Positions 1 through 4,840 of a stretch of DNA of 7,201 bases are shown piece after piece (the first letter of the stretch is position 1; each line of letters opens with the position of its first letter). Under the pieces are notes generated by a model. The model was not told the origin of the DNA and searched no databases. It worked only from the letters and a program-made list of their open reading frames with translations. The stretch lies in the NCBI GenBank assembly GCA_017394475.1, contig JAFPYQ010000396.1, positions 1-7,201 of the forward strand. The letters are read 5' to 3'. This DNA is from Oscillospiraceae bacterium (GTDB lineage Bacteria; Bacillota; Clostridia; Oscillospirales; Ruminococcaceae). The translations under genes were made by a program, and so were the position numbers.

Positions 1-1
1 C

Positions 2-76
2 CTCTGGGTATTCATCGTAGGCCCTCTGGCAGGTGCTGCACTTGCCGCAGTAGTTTACAAGGCGATCGAAGAATGA
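2..76 (+). CDS. Aquaporin / MIP-family channel, C-terminal end only
   Basis: The reading frame entering from the left edge ends in LWVFIVGPLAGAALAAVVYK followed by AIEE and a TGA stop. A tryptophan, a short hydrophobic run, then GPLxGAxLAAxxY is the usual last transmembrane helix of bacterial aquaporins and glycerol facilitators, and the short charged tail also fits. Such channels pass water or small neutral solutes such as glycerol across the cytoplasmic membrane. Only 24 residues are visible and both NPA motifs lie outside the window, so water and glycerol specificity cannot be separated. A strong terminator 28 bases downstream shows it is the last gene of its transcript. The family assignment rests on this one helix, so it is probable rather than certain. 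Confidence 0.7.
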   Translation, partial: LWVFIVGPLAGAALAAVVYKAIEE

Positions 77-104
77 TCCGATAGATCTGTACATTTGACT
101 TATA

Positions 105-147
105 GGACCCGGAACGATCCTGCGCGATCGTTCCGAGTCCTTTCTTT
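105..147 (+). terminator. Intrinsic terminator after the aquaporin gene
   Basis: Arms 105-119 and 126-140 pair over 15 positions with a single C/A mismatch around a six-base loop (CTGCGC). The U-rich run TTTCTTT follows at 141-147. This is a textbook rho-independent terminator. It separates the channel gene from the promoter of the next operon. Confidence 0.93.
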
Positions 148-213
148 GTATGCTCCGAGGAAGTGTATTTCTTGAAATTTAATAAAAATATATCGAAAAA
201 CAATAAAAAAGTA

Positions 214-242
214 TTGACAAACAAAAAAATATGTAGTATACT
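214..242 (+). promoter_or_regulatory. Sigma-A promoter of the DUF2975/HTH/membrane-protein operon
   Basis: TTGACA at 214-219 is a perfect -35 box. A 17-base spacer follows, then TATACT at 237-242, one mismatch from the consensus -10. Transcription should begin near 249. That leaves a leader of about 120 bases before the first start codon at 369. The A-rich tract upstream (about 178-212) may act as an UP-type element. Confidence 0.88.
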
Positions 243-246
243 ATAT
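231..246. promoter_or_regulatory. Palindrome over the -10 box, candidate operator
   Basis: TAGTATACTA at 234-243 is a perfect 10-bp palindrome. It extends to 231-246 with one mismatched pair (G233/T244). It covers the whole -10 hexamer, so a dimeric protein bound here would block RNA polymerase. The operon's own Xre-type protein (832-1038) is the obvious candidate, but the link is inferred. A/T-rich palindromes around -10 boxes can also occur by chance. Confidence 0.45.
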
Positions 247-259
247 TCAGTTGAGATTC

Positions 260-329
260 AAAAACCGCCGTATCGCTTAAGAAAAGCGTTTTCGTGAAAG
301 ACCCACAAATACGGCGTTCATCGGTTTTT
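260..329 (+). promoter_or_regulatory. Structured 5' leader (long-range stem enclosing a hairpin)
   Basis: CGCCGTAT (266-273) is an exact complement of ATACGGCG (309-316). Directly inside it, CGCTT (274-278) pairs with AAGCG (284-288) around a five-base loop. Outside it, the A-run ending in C at 260-265 can pair with GTTTTT at 324-329. The result is a compact branched fold beginning about ten bases from the predicted transcription start and ending about 25 bases before the ribosome binding site. The right arm followed by GGTTTTT gives it a weak terminator look. It matches no riboswitch class that I recognise. Regulatory function is inferred. Confidence 0.4.
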
Positions 330-368
330 CAAGCGGTTCACAGTCGGTATCAGAAAGGGTTCCTGATT

Positions 369-818
369 ATGAAAAAAGATCTTTCCATAAAATTTACCAG
401 AATAGCCACAAGGGCTGCGATAGTACTCTCCGCAGTATCATTGTTCGTCATGCCCTGGGCTGCGAAATTCTATGCATGGAATGTATCCATTTACGGGGAT
501 GATGATATATATGTGCCTCTCCTCATTACATTCTATATATGTGCGGCTGCGGGCTTCTGCATACTCTTCATCCTTGACAGGCTCGTGGGCAATATCTCAA
601 AAGGTGAGGTATTCACGGATGAAAATGTCAAATCCCTTCGCAGGCTGTCATATCTCTGCCTGTTCATAGCACTTGTGGCGCTCATTTTTTCTTATTTCCG
701 ATTTCTTTCCCTTATAATCACATTCTCCGCACTGTTTTTCGCATTGTTGCTGCGTGTGATAAAGAACTGCTTTGAAGAGGCGGTACGGCTCAAGGAAGAA
801 AATGATTATACGATCTGA
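369..818 (+). CDS. DUF2975 family membrane protein (YoaS-like)
   Basis: The 149-residue protein has four predicted membrane helices at about residues 14-34, 48-70, 93-110 and 112-131. Between helices 2 and 3 lies GNISKGEVFTDENVKSLRR, matching the DUF2975 pattern of glycine, phenylalanine, then N-x-x-x-L-R. The tail LKEENDYTI resembles the acidic ENDLTI-type ending common in the family. In B. subtilis a DUF2975 gene (yoaS) neighbours a small Xre regulator gene (yozG), the same pairing as here. Biochemical role is unknown; a membrane partner of the adjacent regulator is a reasonable inference. ATG 369 is preferred because AAAGGG at 354-359 sits nine bases upstream. A GTG at 294 would add 25 polar residues that overlap the leader stem and is less likely. 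It is the first gene of the operon, 13 bases before the regulator gene. Confidence 0.87.
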   Translation: MKKDLSIKFTRIATRAAIVLSAVSLFVMPWAAKFYAWNVSIYGDDDIYVPLLITFYICAAAGFCILFILDRLVGNISKGEVFTDENVKSLRRLSYLCLFIALVALIFSYFRFLSLIITFSALFFALLLRVIKNCFEEAVRLKEENDYTI

Positions 819-831
819 TAAGGAAAAAGCT

Positions 832-1038
832 ATGATAACTATAAATCTGGATGTAGTAATGGCAAAGAGGAAGATAAGTTCGGGTGAGCTTGCTGATAAG
901 GTAGGCATCACTCAGGCAAATCTGTCCATTCTTAAAACGGGCAAAGCGAAAGCCGTGCGCTTTTCTACGCTCGAAAAACTGTGTGAAGTTCTGGAATGTC
1001 AACCCGGGGATATTCTTGAATACAAAAAGGGTGAATGA
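832..1038 (+). CDS. Small Xre/Cro-type helix-turn-helix regulator (YozG-like)
   Basis: This 68-residue protein is essentially one DNA-binding domain. After a short strand (MITINLDVV) come MAKRKISSGELADKVGI, the first part of the helix-turn-helix, and TQANLSILKTGKAKAVRFST, carrying the recognition helix at about residues 27-35. LEKLCEVLECQPGDILEY closes the fold. These are hallmarks of the YozG-like Xre family that accompanies DUF2975 proteins. It has no separate sensor domain, so any signal probably comes through a partner or through its own level. ATG 832 is chosen because AAGGA (820-824) precedes it by seven bases; an earlier in-frame ATG at 772 lies inside the upstream gene. It likely regulates its own promoter at 214-242 (inferred). 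The next gene begins 40 bases downstream. Confidence 0.92.
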   Translation: MITINLDVVMAKRKISSGELADKVGITQANLSILKTGKAKAVRFSTLEKLCEVLECQPGDILEYKKGE

Positions 1039-1078
1039 CCCATATACGATCAGAAAACAACAGAAGTGAGGAATTATC

Positions 1079-2623
1079 ATGGATGAGAACAGGAACGAAA
1101 GCATAGAACAGAATATGATGGCACCACCGCCTGTGCCGGTGTATGAAGGAGCAGGCAGCGCTTATACGGGTAATGTGGACATACCGAAGACTTTTTCCGA
1201 CAGGGAGCATGTACTGGCGCTTATTTCAGTAGCGCTGGGATATATGCTGATCCGCCTGTGCGGGGTCACACTGCTCAGTGAGGAAGCCATCGGCATCGGG
1301 GCAGCGTTCACATTCCTGTGTATCACAGTGTACTGCACTGTGTTCAGCAGACCCGAAAAGGACGCTCTGACTGGGCATATCATCAGGTCTTTTATAGCTG
1401 CAGCATTTTCGGCGAATATTTTCCTCACCGGAAATATTGTGATACAACTGCTCTCTGCGGTCTTTGTGGTGCTCGTGCTCGTCTATGACAGATTCAGCAT
1501 CAGCAGTGAGAGTTTCCGAATCATCCGCCCAGAATTTCTTGTGGATATGCTCTCCGCCATATTCTCTCCGCTGATAAATCTGTTCGGCAACATCCCTGCA
1601 TACAAGCTGCGCCGCAAGCCGGGCAAAACAGCGGGAAGCATCTGCCTGGGGCTCTTCATAGCGATCCCTTCCACATTTATCGTCATGGTGCTGCTGGGTT
1701 CTGCAGATGCAAGGTTCGGCGAGATACTTTCCGCTGTATTTGATCTGCTTTTCGGCAACTGGTTCACAACCCTGATAAATACCATCATCTATATCGCCAT
1801 AGGCATCCCTGCGGGAATGTACATATTCTCCATGTGCCGGAGCAGCAAGGAAAGCAGCTTTACGGATATCGGGTATCAGGGCACGAAGGGCTTTATCTCT
1901 CCGCTGACCTGCTTTGTATCGGTAGTACCCGTATGCCTTACATATCTGGTGTTCTTCTTCTCACAGCTGAGTTACTATGTCAGTGCGTTTGCTGCCATTC
2001 TTCCCGAACGGGCTCAGACATATTCATCTTATGCAAGGGACGGATTTTTTGAACTGTGCGCGGTGGCAGTGATAAATCTCCTCATCATTATGGCGGTATT
2101 CCTTTCATCAAAGCGCGAAAAGGCAGGGGATGAGCCTCATATCCTCATCAAAGTCATATCCGCTGTGCTCAGTGTGATGACCGTAATACTCATCGCTACA
2201 GCTCTGAGGAAAATGATGCTCTATATCGAGGTGTACGGTCTGACACAGTTAAGGCTCTACACAAGCTGGTTCATGGTGCTGCTTTCCCTGATGTTCATTT
2301 ATATCGCAGTAAGGCAGATGTTCAGGTTCAACATTGCAAGGGCATTTGTACTGACATTTACCGTTATGTTCGCTGTGCTGGCATTCTGCCGTTCGGACAA
2401 TATCATAGCCGGATACAATCTTTCAAGATATGCACAGGGCAGCCTCAGTGAGCTCAATATCTCTACTCTTGATACCCTTTCCATAGACTGTATCCCTGCT
2501 GTGAGAAAGTATTCCGGACTGCTTTCCGCACAAGATACTATTACGCTTGAGGACTATATCACAAAAAGGACAGAAAGACACTTTGCTCCCGAGGCCGCAA
2601 CTTTAGGGGATATACTGTATTGA
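1079..2623 (+). CDS. Multi-pass membrane protein, DUF4153/DUF4173-like
   Basis: A 514-residue integral membrane protein. A polar, proline-rich N-terminus (about 45 residues, with PPPVPVYEG) precedes roughly ten or more hydrophobic helices reaching to about residue 440, then an extramembrane C-terminus of about 70 residues. GSADARF at residues 207-213 resembles the S-A-D-x-x-F motif of DUF4153/DUF4173 proteins. The late segment around residues 465-475 (DTLSIDCIPAV) resembles their conserved L-s-x-D-x-x-P-A-l stretch. I assign the family from these motifs and the neighbours, without a profile search. No enzymatic role is established for it. GAGGA at 1068-1072, six bases before ATG 1079, fixes the start. 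It follows the HTH gene by 40 bases and its stop overlaps the next start. It probably works at the membrane with the DUF2975 and small anchored proteins, but this is inferred. Confidence 0.75.
   Translation: MDENRNESIEQNMMAPPPVPVYEGAGSAYTGNVDIPKTFSDREHVLALISVALGYMLIRLCGVTLLSEEAIGIGAAFTFLCITVYCTVFSRPEKDALTGHIIRSFIAAAFSANIFLTGNIVIQLLSAVFVVLVLVYDRFSISSESFRIIRPEFLVDMLSAIFSPLINLFGNIPAYKLRRKPGKTAGSICLGLFIAIPSTFIVMVLLGSADARFGEILSAVFDLLFGNWFTTLINTIIYIAIGIPAGMYIFSMCRSSKESSFTDIGYQGTKGFISPLTCFVSVVPVCLTYLVFFFSQLSYYVSAFAAILPERAQTYSSYARDGFFELCAVAVINLLIIMAVFLSSKREKAGDEPHILIKVISAVLSVMTVILIATALRKMMLYIEVYGLTQLRLYTSWFMVLLSLMFIYIAVRQMFRFNIARAFVLTFTVMFAVLAFCRSDNIIAGYNLSRYAQGSLSELNISTLDTLSIDCIPAVRKYSGLLSAQDTITLEDYITKRTERHFAPEAATLGDILY
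2605..2622 (+). promoter_or_regulatory. Ribosome binding site favouring a TTG start
   Basis: AGGGGA at 2605-2610 lies nine bases before TTG 2620 but eighteen before the first ATG (2629). Spacing therefore favours the TTG. That start overlaps the preceding stop as TTGA, a typical arrangement for translational coupling. Confidence 0.6.
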
Positions 2624-3024
2624 AAAAAATGAAGATTGTCGGAAAAATATTCGCGGTATCGGCAGCTGTTCTTATGATCGTTATCATTATTATCGGAATT
2701 ATCCTTCATAATGAAAGAGTAATGTACCGCGAATATATCCCCGAATATGGTATCGAGATACTGATACTATCGGAAGAATCCGAAAATCCTTTTGATATAA
2801 TACCGCTCCATACTGTCGAATGTACACTGTATGTAAAGCATAAGGGATTATTCGGCAGAGTGATATATAAAAAGCCGTTCCTTTTCCGTGACTATAAGTC
2901 CTGCTTTAAGAATTATTCAAGGAATATTGTAAAATATCATGTGGATGAAAATAAACTCATTATCGAGCTTAAATATACAAATAGCGGGATAAATTACAAT
3001 CCGAGGTTTTATGTTGATATATGA
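2620..3024 (+). CDS. Hypothetical membrane-anchored protein, first of four
   Basis: The 134-residue product is not a family I recognise. A lysine-rich start (MKKMKIVGK) leads into one strongly hydrophobic helix at about residues 9-29 with no lipobox or clear cleavage site. It is probably an N-in signal anchor with about 105 residues outside the cytoplasmic membrane. The outer part alternates hydrophobic and charged residues (ILILSEESE, VECTLYVKHKG, KLIIELKYTNSG), suggesting a beta-rich domain. The TTG start at 2620 overlaps the upstream stop; ATG 2629 is the alternative and removes only three residues. Its stop overlaps the next ATG by four bases. It is clearly more A+T-rich than the membrane-protein gene before it. 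The context suggests co-translation with the DUF4153-like protein. Confidence 0.72.
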   Translation: MKKMKIVGKIFAVSAAVLMIVIIIIGIILHNERVMYREYIPEYGIEILILSEESENPFDIIPLHTVECTLYVKHKGLFGRVIYKKPFLFRDYKSCFKNYSRNIVKYHVDENKLIIELKYTNSGINYNPRFYVDI

Positions 3025-3503
3025 ATATTGATAACACCTGTGCCGAAGAAGTAAGTTCAAAAAGTACAAAAGCCATAGAACTGTTAAAGCTCGTGTTTTG
3101 GGTGATATTCGCCCTGTGTGCGCCGTTCATAATTCTGTTCATCGTTCTGCTGTTCTTGTTGTGGTATACTCCCACATATCATTCATTCGGTACAGACCGA
3201 ACAGCAAAGATGGAGGATATCTTCCACATCATCGTTACAAATGATATAAAGCTGATGGAATACAGGGATGAAAGTATGTTCACTCAGATAAATCATTTTC
3301 TGATAATAGAAACGGATGATTACGAAAAATTTATACATGATAATATAAATGAGCCTGTTGAGAAAAAGACAGTAAACAATCACCTCGACGATTTCGGGAA
3401 AGCTCCTTATTACACCTACAAGGCGGGCGGGTTAGACTGCCGTGTGTCGGTATACTCTGAAGAAAACGGGAAATATGAGATACATATAGATGCGTATGAC
3501 TGA
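3021..3503 (+). CDS. Hypothetical membrane-anchored protein, second of four
   Basis: A 160-residue product of no recognised family. About 22 polar residues precede a long hydrophobic stretch at about 24-49 (LVFWVIFALCAPFIILFIVL and onward), then roughly 110 polar residues predicted outside the membrane. The outer part has a helix-like acidic segment (FLIIETDDYEKFIHDNI) and a C-terminal beta-like ending (KYEIHIDAYD). The ATGA overlap with the previous stop (3021-3024) sets the start. The only Shine-Dalgarno-like match, GAGG at 3003-3006, is 14 bases away, so coupling to upstream translation is likely. The last 36 bases of the gene region (3470-3505) recur at 4152-4187, evidence that a relative of this gene was once copied further down the operon. 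Confidence 0.72.
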   Translation: MNIDNTCAEEVSSKSTKAIELLKLVFWVIFALCAPFIILFIVLLFLLWYTPTYHSFGTDRTAKMEDIFHIIVTNDIKLMEYRDESMFTQINHFLIIETDDYEKFIHDNINEPVEKKTVNNHLDDFGKAPYYTYKAGGLDCRVSVYSEENGKYEIHIDAYD

Positions 3504-3505
3504 TC
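3470..3505 (+). repeat. Direct repeat copy A (gene 3' end)
   Basis: This 36-base stretch, covering the last codons and stop of the second anchored-protein gene plus the first two bases after it, matches 4152-4187 at 33 of 36 positions with no gaps. It encodes KYEIHIDAYD and a stop. A GTATAC at 3450-3455 has a counterpart at 4136-4141, but the distance to the repeat is four bases shorter in the second copy. See copy B. Confidence 0.9.
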
Positions 3506-3568
3506 GTAAACATCAGACAATGCCATAACCAAAACTGCGATACCTGAATAAATGAAGGGAATATGATA

Positions 3569-4096
3569 ATGGTCGCATCGGAAAATCCCAAAACGAAGAT
3601 ATCAGCTAAAAGTCGGACGATGACAAAAAGCATCGTGAAAAAGGCGTTTATATTACTTGGCATTCTGGGTTTTATCAGAATAATATCTTTTGTCTTTCCG
3701 GTATCGGGGCTGTATGTCAGAGTCTTTTACACAACTAACAGAAACGAACTCAGCTATATCGTCGAGCATTTCGATGACATAAATACAAACAGCCCTCAAA
3801 GTCTATGGATAGACCTGAACGAATTGATGGCGTTGGAAAACAAGGATGCTTTCTTTGCGATAATGAAAGTTCATCTTCTTGGAAATGTATGTCAGATATC
3901 CCATTATGCACATTCCGGTCAGGGAGACAATATGAATGAAGTTATATTCGATTTTGCAACGATTTTCGGTGATCGTCTTATATATACAGAAAATGAGCCG
4001 CATAATTACAAGGACGAATTAGAGAATGGGAGAATGATCTCTTCATGCACTTATGAGAAGATAACTGATAACTGGTATCTTGAAAGGGCGAGATAG
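3569..4096 (+). CDS. Hypothetical membrane-anchored protein, third of four
   Basis: A 175-residue product without a recognised family. The first 25 residues are basic (several K/R, for example KTKISAKSR). A hydrophobic helix follows at about 26-48, containing one arginine, and the remaining 125 or so residues are probably extracytoplasmic. The C-terminus (IYTENEP, then TYEKITDNWYLERAR) loosely resembles the end of the fourth protein (MYSEVKDP, then RYRLDDDMYLFAAK), so the two may be distant relatives. ATG 3569 is preferred over ATG 3563 because AAGGGA (3555-3560) is eight bases from the former but only two from the latter. It lies 65 bases after the previous gene with no obvious promoter or terminator between, so it probably shares the transcript. 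Confidence 0.7.
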   Translation: MVASENPKTKISAKSRTMTKSIVKKAFILLGILGFIRIISFVFPVSGLYVRVFYTTNRNELSYIVEHFDDINTNSPQSLWIDLNELMALENKDAFFAIMKVHLLGNVCQISHYAHSGQGDNMNEVIFDFATIFGDRLIYTENEPHNYKDELENGRMISSCTYEKITDNWYLERAR

Positions 4097-4131
4097 ATCA
4101 TAAGATCGGGAAATACGATGACGGATGATGA

Positions 4132-4185
4132 TGCTGTATACACATAAATTTGAAATATGAGATACAGATAGAGGTGTATGACTGA
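4132..4185 (+). pseudogene. 3' remnant of a duplicated anchored-protein gene
   Basis: Read from 4153, this stretch gives KYEIQIEVYD and a stop, almost the same ending as the second anchored protein (KYEIHIDAYD and a stop). The frame is open only back to 4132, where a TGA at 4129-4131 interrupts it, and there is no start codon or ribosome binding site. Compared with the intact tail, four bases are missing between the shared GTATAC and the repeat. It is therefore a dead gene tail, left after duplication and deletion between relatives. It occupies the 94-base gap before the fourth anchored-protein gene. Confidence 0.7.
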
Positions 4186-4187
4186 TC
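4152..4187 (+). repeat. Direct repeat copy B (orphan gene tail)
   Basis: This is the 33-of-36 match to 3470-3505. The three substitutions lie in the middle, and two of them convert the sequence around 4171-4176 into GAGGTG. The copy ends just before the fourth anchored gene's ATG at 4191. Confidence 0.9.
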
Positions 4188-4190
4188 ATT

Positions 4191-4697
4191 ATGAAAAAAA
4201 TTTTTAAATTATCACTGCTCTTGATTATCATTCCGCTTTTTTTCATGCTTCGTCCGCTTGTTTTCATAGCTGGATGGGAATTTGAGGAATACAGCGCAAA
4301 GCAAAAAGAGATACAGCGATTTATCAACGAATTTGAACGGTATCGAGTATTTTTTGAGGAGATAAACAATATCGTTTTAAAATACCCCGATATGAAGGAC
4401 TGTATCATATATTTTGAAATCGGATATACCGATCCTCTGTTTGATGAAAATGACAGTATTATGATAAGTACTCTTGCGGATATGATCTGCAACAGTTATG
4501 GCTATACCCGTAGAAACAATTATTTGTTTATGATAGAGTATATCAACGGACAAATTTACTACAAATTCACAGAATGTGAATACATCTTCATGTATTCTGA
4601 GGTTAAAGATCCAGTTCCCGATGGGGAACGTTCGAGGAACAAGGAATTCAGACGATACAGGCTTGACGATGATATGTACCTTTTTGCTGCAAAATAA
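4191..4697 (+). CDS. Hypothetical membrane-anchored protein, fourth of four
   Basis: A 168-residue product of no recognised family. MKKIFK precedes a hydrophobic segment at about residues 7-28 (LSLLLIIIPLFFMLRPLVFI), a signal anchor or uncleaved signal peptide without a lipobox cysteine. The exported part begins with a charged, probably helical region (about 30-60, SAKQKEIQRFINEFERYRVF), then alternating segments (CIIYFEIGYTDPLF, NYLFMIEYINGQIYYKF) and a basic stretch ending in DDDMYLFAAK. The nearest Shine-Dalgarno-like motif is GAGGTG at 4171-4176, 14 bases upstream and inside the orphan tail, so initiation may be weak. Its stop codon forms the foot of the terminator stem that closes the operon. 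Confidence 0.75.
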   Translation: MKKIFKLSLLLIIIPLFFMLRPLVFIAGWEFEEYSAKQKEIQRFINEFERYRVFFEEINNIVLKYPDMKDCIIYFEIGYTDPLFDENDSIMISTLADMICNSYGYTRRNNYLFMIEYINGQIYYKFTECEYIFMYSEVKDPVPDGERSRNKEFRRYRLDDDMYLFAAK

Positions 4698-4727
4698 CTG
4701 CTGTTAAAAATTTTCACGGCAGTTTTT
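4696..4727 (+). terminator. Intrinsic terminator overlapping the stop codon
   Basis: AACTGCTGT (4696-4704) pairs with ACGGCAGTT (4716-4724) over nine positions, including one G-U pair, around an eleven-base A/T-rich loop. The T run 4723-4727 and more T-rich sequence to 4733 follow. The stem uses the last two bases of the TAA stop at 4695-4697. It ends the envelope operon. Confidence 0.82.
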
Positions 4728-4737
4728 GCTTTTATAC

Positions 4738-4766
4738 TTGCAAATTTCCCGATAATGTGGTAGAAT
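4738..4766 (+). promoter_or_regulatory. Sigma-A promoter of the endoglucanase unit
   Basis: TTGCAA at 4738-4743 (two mismatches from TTGACA) is separated by exactly 17 bases from TAGAAT at 4761-4766 (one mismatch from TATAAT). Predicted transcription start is about 4773. It lies just past the previous terminator, so the cellulase gene is transcribed independently. The imperfect boxes leave room for regulation. Confidence 0.75.
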
Positions 4767-4772
4767 AATCCA

Positions 4773-4820
4773 TATTTGCGATCAACGTTTCACACGCACG
4801 CAAATGACAAAGTGAAATGT
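4773..4820 (+). promoter_or_regulatory. Endoglucanase leader with two interleaved inverted repeats
   Basis: ATTTGCG (4774-4780) is complementary to CGCAAAT (4799-4805); a T-G pair at 4773/4806 extends it to eight. ACGTTTCAC (4785-4793) pairs with GTGAAATGT (4812-4820) over nine positions with one G-U. The order of arms is A, B, A', B', so the stems are either mutually exclusive or form an H-type pseudoknot. The short connecting loops (4, 5 and about 5 bases) make a full simultaneous fold strained. The ribosome binding site AGGA lies nine bases past the last arm. At DNA level the arms could instead be protein operators. No known riboswitch class is recognised. Confidence 0.45.
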
Positions 4821-4840
4821 AAAGACCCGAGGAAGAAGAT

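Noticed and set aside
12..224. Minus-strand open frame of 70 codons at the left end
   Set aside because: It reads through the terminator hairpin and the A/T-rich promoter region, giving Phe/Leu/Lys-rich noise.
294..368. GTG start that would lengthen the DUF2975 protein by 25 residues
   Set aside because: It has no good ribosome binding site and the added residues are polar and unlike the family. ATG 369 has AAAGGG nine bases upstream.
3160..3172. TGGTATACT, an extended -10-like motif inside the second anchored-protein gene
   Set aside because: There is no matching -35 element at the right distance and it lies within coding sequence, so an internal promoter is not supported.
4043..4492. Minus-strand open frame of 149 codons across the 4097-4190 gap
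   Set aside because: Ser/Ile-rich shadow of the anchored-protein genes, with no supporting start signal.
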